Part shown: positions 54,528 through 61,895 of the stretch, one piece after another
Position numbering within the stretch: position 1 is the first letter of the stretch
How the letters are laid out: every line of letters starts with the position of its first letter
Source: Clarkia xantiana subsp. parviflora
Lineage: Eukaryota > Streptophyta > Magnoliopsida > Myrtales > Onagraceae
Assembly: GCA_036873135.1 (NCBI GenBank)
Contig: JAPTYO010000004.1
Coordinates: 39,527,105-39,591,104 of the forward strand
Reading direction: 5' to 3'
DNA: 64,000 bases
Position numbers and translations under genes: made by a program
Notes under the pieces: generated by a model
Told to the model about the DNA's origin: nothing
Database searches by the model: none
The model's input: the letters and a program-made list of their open reading frames with translations, nothing else

Positions 54528-57500
54528 CTAAGGATATGGGGTGGTCACTTTGTCTGCTGCCACGTACTCCTTCAGGCCTCCATTGTGAATCATTTCCTCC
54601 ACTTCTATCTTCAGCACCATGCAGTTGTTGGTTTGATGCCCCCAGGTCCCATGGTACTCACACCATCCCTGTGCATCCCTTCCTAGGAAGGCTTTGCCCT
54701 CCTCCCTGCATGTTGGTAGCTCCTGCTTGAGGTGCGTGTGGAAAATTTCTTCTATGCTCACTGTAAGGGGTGTGAATGTGAAGTTTACACCTCCTCCCAG
54801 TGTGTCAGTCTTTCTTCCTTTCTCCAAAACTTCATCCAGCTGCTCCATTTCCTTTGCAAATGCTTTGTCGAGCTTTTCCTTGAGCTCCCTCATCGTGCTC
54901 GTCATGACCATCTCATAGAGCCCCCCATAGACCTCGAATGAGTTTTGATGCATGTTTCTAATAAATGCTCTGACGGTTTCTCCTCTTGTGATGTCCATGT
55001 TAGCACCATAACTGGAGAATCTCTGGAAATAGCTTGATATTGACTCCCGCGGCATTTGTTTGATATCATCGATGTGACGGAAGCCTCTTAAGATGGAGTT
55101 CCTTGTTCTTTTCCCCTCTTTGGTGTCTGGCTGCCAAGGTATGGTTGTCACCTTCACAGCCTTGCTCCTTTGTCTCCTCTTAGGCACTGTTTGAAAAAAC
55201 TGCCTGCTCAAACGGAGTACCACTCCATTCTTCATCTTTCCCTGCCTTTGCCTCCTTCTCATCTTCTTTCTATCTTGGTTGGCTCCTACCATGACCACAG
55301 CCACTGTGTCTGTCCCGTGTGATCCACGCCTCATGGAGTTGACGTAGCACTGCCTTGCGGTGCGTTGATCACCCAGGACTTCTCCGACTCCATTCTCAGT
55401 GATGTACTTCAGCTTCTGGTGTACAGTGGATGGCACGATTTCATATGGGTTTATGGTTGTCCTTCCTAGGATCCCATTGTAGGCTCCCAGGCTTTCAACC
55501 ACCAAGAAGTTAACATTCACCTTCAGCTGTGTCCATCCTTGGCCCATGGTCACCGGCAGGGTAATCATTCCCAGGGGGTAGCTTGTTGCCCCTGAGAAGC
55601 CAACTAGAGGGAAGTTGACTGGTTTGATGTCTGCCTTGGTTTTCCCTATTTCTTCTAGGACTCTCAAGCTTAGGAGGTCAGCTGAGCTGCCCCCATCTAC
55701 CAAAATTCTTTTTACATCAAAATTATCAATGTCTATTGTGATAACTAGAGCATCGTCATGTGGGAAGACGATGTGGCTCTTGTCCTTTTCTGAGAATTCG
55801 ATCTTCATTTCTTCTCCTTCTCTTGGCCTTTTCCTCCACCTCGGCACTGAACCCAGTTTTGATGCGTAAACCTCCCTTGCATTAGCAGTTGGGCCACCTG
55901 ACGCTACTCCCCCGTGTATCATGTTTATGGTCCCTCTCTTGTTGGGTGGAGGATTGTAGTCTACTTTGCCTTTGCCCTTGTCTCTGTGTGATGGCCCTAG
56001 CTGCATGCTGTTGCCCCCATGATCTACGAACTGCTTTAGGTCTCCCCTTTGGATGGCATTGTTGATGCTTAGCTTTAGGCTAAAGCATTCGTTCGTGTCG
56101 TGCCCGTAAGCTTCATGGTTGTCGCACCATCTATCCTTGTGATTCCCCACCATTGGGGCTCTCCACCTTGCAGGGGGCGACCAGAGCTTCTGGTTCCGCA
56201 TCTCTTTGAGGACAGTAGCTGGAGTGGCGTTCAATGGGACGAACTTGATGATATTTATTTCTCTGGGCTTTAGTGGTTCGCCCATTTGGTTTCTTTGCTG
56301 GGGCGGACGCCATTCCTGCTGCCTTGTGTGCTGAGGTGCCTGGGGTGGTTTGCCTTTGTTCGGCTTTGCATTGTCTTCCTTGGCTGCTTGAATCTTGGCT
56401 TTCTTACTTGCCCTGTGCCTCTCCAGGTCTATATGAGTTTTGACTCTTCCTGCAAGCTCCTCTAAGGTGCTTGCTGGCTTCTTGGCCATCTTTTCTGCCA
56501 GTGTGGACCCGAAGCGGCCTAGGTTTCTGATAAAGGCTCGTATTATCTCACCCTCAGTGATGTCGCCCTGGATGTCTGCGATATTTTGATTGAACCTAGT
56601 GTAGTAACTGGCCAGAGATTCATCATATTCTTGTTTCACATCATCGATGGAGCCTGTGCCTTTGAGGAGTTTCCTCTCCCCTAGATATCTCTGCAGGAAC
56701 TTCGCCATTAGCTGCTCCCATGAGTGGATGCTTTCAGAGGGTAGACTGAAGAACCAGTGTGAGGCCACCCCTGATAGGGTGTTTGGGAACAGGAGTGCCT
56801 TGTATCTTTCATCAGTGGTCCTCCCAAATAGGGAGGCCTCATGCTGTTGGATATGCTCTAGGGGGTCTCCCTTCCCATTGTACTTTGCAATTTGCACTGT
56901 GTGCAGGGAGTCTGGCACCCTGTTCATCTCCAGTTCCCTTGTGAAAGGGTGGTTCGTTTTGTCACTTAGACAATGCAAGTTGGTTTTCCTTGACTCATTC
57001 ATCTTCCGGGTTATCATTGCCTCTATTTCTTCCGGAGTGATCAATATCGGTGTTGGAGTGTAATTCCTCTGATAGCCTCCGTGGTTGTAGATAGGACTCG
57101 CCGAGATCCCTTGTCCGTATTGATACGGACTGTAGGTGTATCCTTGGTGTCCCTGCTGGGGTGCTTCATAGAATTCTTGCCTCCTTGGAGGTCTTGCTTG
57201 TCTGTCCTCCCCCAGTGGGGTGTAAGCCCTTGCATTCTGCTGTTGCCTAGGAGGCACGAATTGTTGCCTTCCCTCTTGGGGTGGCTCCTGGTAATATCTT
57301 CTTTGCTCCCCATGCTGCCCTGCTCGAGGGTGCGAATGGTGCCCTTCTGTTGGGATCTGTTCCTCTTCATGAGCTTCAGTGTGTGTCCCCTGGGTGTATG
57401 CCGGCCTTGCATATGTTGTGTGGGCGCGGTTGCCATCCCTATGGGCCGGCATCCCATACGGATACCCTTGGGGTTGTGCCTCATAATAATACCCCTCAGG

Positions 57501-57773
57501 GGGTGCCGTGTGCTGGGACGGCACTCCCTGTTGTTCTCTTTCTCTCTGTGGCCTTCTTGCCCGAGGTGTGGAGGCTGTGGAGGACTCAGCCCCAGCTGGG
57601 CGTGAGGGTCCTCCCTCCTGGTTGTTCTGTTGAGGAGGCTGTGGTATTTCTTGTTGTTCTGGTTGCATTGGCTGCTTCCCAGGGTTAGGCTGCCTTCCTG
57701 GGGGTATAGGCTCTCTCCTTCTCCCATTGCCCCCTGGTGGGCGGTGGTGCCTAGACACCCTGCTGTTCGTCAT
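54528..57773 (-). CDS. gag-protease-partial gag fusion protein of element B
   Basis: 1081 codons, ATG at 57773, TAG at 54528, no internal stop. Residues 1-230: Pro/Gln/Arg-rich. About 295-450: capsid domain (HIQQHEASLFGRTTDERYKA, ASHWFFSLPSESIHSWEQL, FIRNLGRFGSTLAEKM). 549-563: WCDNHEAYGHDTNEC, a C-x2-H-x4-H-x4-C knuckle. About 680-800: aspartic protease with LVDGGSSADLL (D693) and GRTTINPYE. The usual RT linker starts (QCYVNSMRRG, 808-817) but no RT follows. After a basic stretch (KKMRRRQRQGKMK), residues 893-1075 repeat the end of a capsid domain (HIDDIKQMPRESISSYFQRF, GETVRAFIRNMHQN) and a second knuckle, WCEYHGTWGHQTNNC (1037-1051). The second module resembles the element A gag more than the first module of B, so it was probably gained by recombination. 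Confidence 0.9.
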   Translation of the reverse strand: MTNSRVSRHHRPPGGNGRRREPIPPGRQPNPGKQPMQPEQQEIPQPPQQNNQEGGPSRPAGAESSTASTPRARRPQREREQQGVPSQHTAPPEGYYYEAQPQGYPYGMPAHRDGNRAHTTYARPAYTQGTHTEAHEEEQIPTEGHHSHPRAGQHGEQRRYYQEPPQEGRQQFVPPRQQQNARAYTPLGEDRQARPPRRQEFYEAPQQGHQGYTYSPYQYGQGISASPIYNHGGYQRNYTPTPILITPEEIEAMITRKMNESRKTNLHCLSDKTNHPFTRELEMNRVPDSLHTVQIAKYNGKGDPLEHIQQHEASLFGRTTDERYKALLFPNTLSGVASHWFFSLPSESIHSWEQLMAKFLQRYLGERKLLKGTGSIDDVKQEYDESLASYYTRFNQNIADIQGDITEGEIIRAFIRNLGRFGSTLAEKMAKKPASTLEELAGRVKTHIDLERHRASKKAKIQAAKEDNAKPNKGKPPQAPQHTRQQEWRPPQQRNQMGEPLKPREINIIKFVPLNATPATVLKEMRNQKLWSPPARWRAPMVGNHKDRWCDNHEAYGHDTNECFSLKLSINNAIQRGDLKQFVDHGGNSMQLGPSHRDKGKGKVDYNPPPNKRGTINMIHGGVASGGPTANAREVYASKLGSVPRWRKRPREGEEMKIEFSEKDKSHIVFPHDDALVITIDIDNFDVKRILVDGGSSADLLSLRVLEEIGKTKADIKPVNFPLVGFSGATSYPLGMITLPVTMGQGWTQLKVNVNFLVVESLGAYNGILGRTTINPYEIVPSTVHQKLKYITENGVGEVLGDQRTARQCYVNSMRRGSHGTDTVAVVMVGANQDRKKMRRRQRQGKMKNGVVLRLSRQFFQTVPKRRQRSKAVKVTTIPWQPDTKEGKRTRNSILRGFRHIDDIKQMPRESISSYFQRFSSYGANMDITRGETVRAFIRNMHQNSFEVYGGLYEMVMTSTMRELKEKLDKAFAKEMEQLDEVLEKGRKTDTLGGGVNFTFTPLTVSIEEIFHTHLKQELPTCREEGKAFLGRDAQGWCEYHGTWGHQTNNCMVLKIEVEEMIHNGGLKEYVAADKVTTPYP

Positions 57774-57804
57774 TGCTCGTGTTATAGCCAGGCTTTCTGT
57801 CTGA

Positions 57805-57822
57805 AGCCCACAGACGGCGCCA
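57805..57822 (-). other. Primer-binding site, tRNA-Asp type (element B)
   Basis: Minus strand TGGCGCCGTCTGTGGGCT, two bases from the LTR. The first nine bases match the complement of the tRNA-Asp 3' end. It shares 16 bases with the element A site. Confidence 0.75.
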
Positions 57823-57824
57823 AG

Positions 57825-58668
57825 TGTTAGGTTCCGGGATTTGGGTCAACGGGTGGTCGGCTCAAATTTCGTTCCTCACTGGAGGGGTGGATGATCCGGT
57901 CCTCTCGAGTTGCCCTGTCTTAGTTTGCGTCCTTCCTTCTGTCGCTTCTCTTCTCCTTGCACCCTGCAGAAGGGGCAGTACCAGACACGGAGAGGGGGGG
58001 GGGGGTGGTGCCTGGTGAACCCTCTCCGATGCCTAAGTCAGTATCGTTTTTAGAGAGATAAAACTAGAGAGATGTCAGAGCAAAATAATCCAAATTGCCA
58101 AGATGTCCAAATGAATAGTGGAGGTGGGGTATTTATAGGCAACGGTGTCATTAAGGTGGCTTAATGACATCGTTAACCTTTAAACACAGTTAATTAACCT
58201 TTAAACACGTAATTAAGACCTTAGGATACGGAGAAGATAGGCGGAGTAAACCGAGTATGGGAGTCCACAAGTGGTGTCGGGACCCTTGGGGGGAAGGGAA
58301 ATCCGACCCCCAAGGGTAGGGGTTGGGTGAGGGCACCCAACCCCTCCTAGGGAGGATGGGGTTGGCCAACCCCATCCCTCCTAGGAGAGATCGGGTTGGC
58401 CGACCCGATCTCTCCTAGGAGAGATCGGGTTGGCTGACCCGATCTCCCCTAGGGGAGGTCGGGTGTGGCCACCCAACCTCACCTAGGTGAGTTTGCCTCG
58501 GCCGGACGAGCGCTTTGGCCTCAGCCGGACGAGCGCTTTGGCCTCGTCCGAGCCGTTGATGTTCTCGCGAAGCGTTCGGGTTGAAGTTTCGATTTACAAT
58601 CGTTAATGGGATGATAAAAATACAACAGTTCGGAAGTCAACGGGTTCAAATTGGGCGTATATCCATCA
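57825..58668 (-). repeat. 5' LTR of element B
   Basis: 844 bp, TGTTAGG...CCATCA on the plus strand, with TATA at 58130-58138 (minus). It promotes the element transcript into gag. The palindrome cluster (58284-58491) has a CTCTCCTAGGAGAG-centred unit not present in that form in the 3' copy. The GGCCGGACGAGCGCTTTGGCC block is duplicated here. Confidence 0.95.
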
Positions 58669-58673
58669 ATCAT
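58669..58673. other. Target-site duplication of element B, right copy
   Basis: ATCAT, identical to 48093-48097. Element D coding sequence (the Asp-rich hinge of pol) continues on both sides. Confidence 0.9.
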
Positions 58674-59911
58674 CATCCTCTAGTTCAATCAAGACTTCGT
58701 TCATTGATGTTTATAAAGCTATGGAAATTCATCCTCAAGTAATGTAACGTCTCATGTTCGACCACGTCACCATGCTGCCAAGCTATTACACATATGTATA
58801 GAAATGCTTTTCAGCATTCCATGTATGTGTTTTTGTTTGCAAAATAAATCCCGCAATTTTGGTAAGATCCCTCTCATTACAAATAACTCACATGGTGTTG
58901 TGTAACCGATACATGATTTGCTGTTAACCATAACTTTCCTGTGAAAAAGGATGTTATAAGTTGAACTTGCAATATCATGGTACTGACCTTGTTTATGAAG
59001 TGTGTTGTTTTAATGCTCCGCCAATCTTTTATCGTTAAAAGCGTATTGTGGGAGACGTCGTTTAACAGACGTTCATTTTCATTGTTCACTCATACCCCAA
59101 GGTTTTATCCACCATGGAACGAGCATTAGGTCATGACCTTATGCTCGTTGAAATTCTTTATGAGAATTTTGTATGAGTAGAACCCTTGAATGGGTGCTCA
59201 TGCAAATGAAAATTTACTTCAAGCATTAAATCTAGAACACACTTTATATTGAATTGTGTACTTTGAATCGATGTGTTTCATCTTTCAAGGAACACGTGTG
59301 CATTGTGCGTGCATTGTGCGCGCATCACCAGGTTCACCCATGGTGAGATCGTTTCGTTTTCAAAAATTCAATTTAATCGGTTTCGTACATGTTCATCATT
59401 ACAATTTTAATTTTATAGAGTACTAACAAATAAAGGATATCTATTCGCATTCTCACTAACTTATAGCAATTTGAATGGACTATGTTATTTTTTTTTTAAT
59501 TCGAACAGTCTTCCTGATCGAAAAGTCTTGGTTCTAAGCCGGAGGCATTAGATATTCATTTCGGATCGTTCAATTTATCTGGGATGATGATTGATAAGTA
59601 AACTGTATTTCAAATCGAATAACGATTACTTTTATTCAATAACTCCTAATCATACATTAACCAATAATTCAACAATTTAATCGAACAAGTAAACACAATA
59701 CAACTAAAACGGTACAGTTGCAGAAATTAAAGAAGCAGAAAGCGATAAAATAGACGATAAGTCTTTCCCACATCGATCACGACACCTGAGACAAATTCAT
59801 GTGAATTTGATAAGATCTTTATGATCATGTGAATTTGTCAGACGTTGTGTTTCAAATAAAGTATTCACAGCTTTATATGGCAAACGAGGCGTACCTGAGA
59901 CACGCTTTAAT
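58674..59911 (-). pseudogene. Decayed integrase region of element D and unassigned sequence
   Basis: Near 58,680-58,790 the minus strand gives pieces such as NEVLIELEDDD and VEHET, matching the hinge of element E (DEVLNELEQDDD, FEHESRD). Further up the integrase is too broken to follow. From about 59,480 to 59,900 the sequence no longer resembles element E by eye. It contains two copies of an ACCTGAGACA-type block (59,786 and 59,894) and one repeated TCATGTGAATTTG. Origin unknown. Confidence 0.45.
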
Positions 59912-60560
59912 CTACGGTTGTCCCACCAGATTTCGTTTAGTCCTTTTGTTGCTGGATTTACCCATCAGCTTACGTATATGATCATAAAGATCTTCCGATC
60001 GGGATTCTTTGGAGGAACATTCATCCTTAGGGTGCTTTTCGAATAGCTCAGTCGCAGTCTGAATTGTATTAATCATACACAAGAGCCTATCATCATTTGC
60101 AAACCACGAAAGGGGAAATATCCTTATCACCTTTTGAATCCTTTTCCATATGTCTATTTCATCTTCGGGATCGTCAGTGGTGAGTACACCTCCATCTTTG
60201 CAAAGAATGCCATAATACCTAAGCATTAGGCCTCTTGCTTGTGCGGCCATTCCTCCGCTATAGAGAAGCCATATGGTGCAACAGAGGTGTAGCGCACTAA
60301 CGTTCACGTCGCTTTCTTAAACTCCTTCTACCAGGGTTGCACGGATTAAATCGCGTGCTATCCCATCTTTCCGCGAAAATTGACCGTAGTTGTATCTTGG
60401 ACTATGAATTCGTCCGTTTTTACCCTCCTTGCACTTGAGTCTATACATTCCTCAGCGTTTGCATCAATGAAAATGTTTGTAACATACTTCTACCATTCAT
60501 CATAATTGATACCATCAAGTTCAGTGAGAAACGCTTTCGATCTGCTATCTATACTATAAA
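59912..60560 (-). pseudogene. Unusual ORF at the gag position of element D
   Basis: Minus strand. The first part (about 60,560-60,380; AFLTELDGINYDEW, then a stop, then KYVTNIFIDANAEEC) sits where copia gag should start and faintly resembles it. After a frame change and one more stop, a 131-codon frame ends at 59912 with LHLCCTIWLLYSGG, MAAQARGLMLRYYGILCKDG, EDEIDIWKRIQKVIRIFPL and a basic end (RKLMGKSSNKRTKRN). This does not look like the gag of E or E2, and I cannot name its family. The helical, basic-tailed, capsid-like look allows a nucleocapsid-type origin, but this is speculation. Confidence 0.4.
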
Positions 60561-60942
60561 GACATTGATAATTATGCATAAGCAGAAAGACAATGATGTT
60601 TTGGAAAAAGAACTGCGTCCATCAGATATCTATGAGATAAATGATGACTAATAATGATTCATCAGACATCTAACCCAACCGGCCGACAGTAAACCGAGGG
60701 AAGGGGGGTCGTGAAAGAGTTCACATTACTATCGTCTTCTTTCAATTAGATCAGTCTTTTAAAACGGTTTAATCACAATAACCAGAACGGGAGGTTTTAA
60801 AACACCCGATCTTGGCTTTCCCAAGACCCTTTTTAAAACTTTTTCTAGAATTTCAAGTTTGCAAACACAATTCTACTACACAAGTAAATCATCGTGCGCA
60901 GATCACATCCAAGAAAATTAACCACACCTCATGCATACGCGT
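60561..60942 (-). other. Leader fragment of element D
   Basis: Contains CAGTAAACCGAGGGAAGGGG, GAGTTCACATTACTATCGTC and CCCGATCTTGGCTTTCCCAAG-type stretches (60,680-60,835), matching 24,450-24,630 in element E. It ends at TACGCGT, where the LTR of element C starts. The uninterrupted equivalent in element E is CATGCTTACGCGTCATGCG. Confidence 0.75.
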
Positions 60943-61176
60943 TGTTGGGATCAAAATGACGTGGCCTCAAACTTCACGGAATGGACTTCTAGGCTTCGCC
61001 TTGGACGTAGCTCTCTCGAGGACTTGATTTCCCCCGGGAGACTTTTAAGGTCGAACACCTAAAAAGGGGTGGGGATGGCCCCTGATTCCACTCCGAAGCT
61101 TAAGTTAGTAATGTATTTGAGAGTGTAATATATAAGTATTCAGAGCAGATTATTTTTGATTGAAGGAGATAGCCCC

Positions 61177-61186
61177 CTATTTATAG
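61177..61186 (-). promoter_or_regulatory. TATA box of LTR C
   Basis: CTATAAATAG read on the minus strand. Position within the LTR is like that in LTR B. Confidence 0.5.
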
Positions 61187-61295
61187 GAAGAAGTTTACCG
61201 ACTTTGTAGAGGCGGCTACTGGCCTCTGATTGGTTGCCTAGGGGCGGCAATCAGCCCTTTGTGATTGGCTGATAGAAGCGCTTGTCAGTCAGCTG

Positions 61296-61500
61296 GTGAC
61301 AAGCAGGTCGCCACCTCATGTTTACTTCGGAGGAAGGTTTTCCTTTTAAGCAGGTAACAAGCAGGTCACCACCTCATGTTTACTTCGGAGGAAGGTTTTC
61401 CTTTTAAGCAGGTGACAAGCAGGTCACCACCTCATGTTTACTTCGGATGAAGGTTTTCCTTTTAAGCAGGTGACAAGCAGGTCGCCACCTGTCTTTACAT
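61296..61500. repeat. 58-bp minisatellite in LTR C
   Basis: GT(G/A)ACAAGCAGGTC(G/A)CCACC recurs at 61296, 61354, 61412 and 61470, exactly 58 bp apart: three full units and a partial one. Units are almost identical, so the expansion is recent. It lies in U3, upstream of the TATA box in element direction. Confidence 0.9.
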
Positions 61501-61764
61501 AAGAGGGAAGCAGGTCGCCGCCTATCTCAGAAGTTTTCCCTAAGTTTTTGTAGTCGACCTCGACCCGTCTCCTCGATTTAGATCCCTCGTTTCTTCGGTT
61601 GAACTTATGTCGACTAATCTTCGTGATGTAGTCGATTTCCTCGAATAGTGCTTGTCGACATTTTATCTCTACTTTATTAGCACGATAAAGAAAGGTCGTC
61701 GACTTATATTTAAAATGTGCTCGACTTTATAAGCTGCGATGTCAGGTTTATTCCTGATCCAACA

Positions 61765-61778
61765 CTTGCCCCCGAGAC
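61765..61778 (-). other. Polypurine tract of element C
   Basis: Minus strand GTCTCGGGGGCAAG next to the LTR, the same type as in element B. Confidence 0.7.
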
Positions 61779-61895
61779 ATGAGTCATTTCTCTTTATTGA
61801 AAATAAAAGGGAAAAGAGTTAGGTCGAGTACCATTTTCTCCTTGATTCAGTCATTTTTGGCCATCTATCTTTTCGCGAATCAATCTTTACCCAAT

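Larger units (their letters stand above)
48098..58668 (-). mobile_element. Element B: complete non-autonomous Tat-type gypsy with an antisense gene
   Basis: 10,571 bp, minus strand, flanked by ATCAT duplications. Order in element direction: 5' LTR (57825-58668), primer site, gag-protease-partial gag frame (57773-54528), two tandem arrays (54285-53188), an antisense spliced gene (plus strand 50409-52804), a non-coding stretch, polypurine tract and 3' LTR (48098-48907). The LTRs differ by only about seven or eight substitutions plus unit changes in repeats, so insertion is recent. There is no RT, RNase H or integrase, so mobilisation would need enzymes in trans. It recalls large TR-GAG elements (LTRs plus gag only). 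The second gag and the antisense gene go beyond that description. Confidence 0.9.
45628..60942 (-). mobile_element. Element D: copia element split by elements B and C
   Basis: Minus-strand copia in two visible parts, 45628-48097 and 58669-60942. The parts are separated by element B, whose ATCAT duplications sit inside the D hinge coding region. Present: the last 44 bp of a 3' LTR, polypurine tract, 3' region, a deleted RT/RNase H, the pre-RT hinge, the end of integrase, an unusual gag-position ORF and part of the leader. The leader is then cut by the LTR of element C at 60943. Confidence 0.8.
60943..61764 (-). repeat. 3' LTR of element C
   Basis: 822 bp, plus strand TGTTGGGATCAAAATG...TGATCCAACA. 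The left boundary is fixed by the break in element D, the right by the polypurine tract. TATA box CTATAAATAG on the minus strand at 61177-61186. It contains the 58-bp repeats at 61296-61500. Confidence 0.75.

Noticed and set aside
57081..57605. 174-codon plus-strand frame and neighbours
   Set aside because: They lie opposite the Pro/Gln-rich part of the element B gag and have no domain features.
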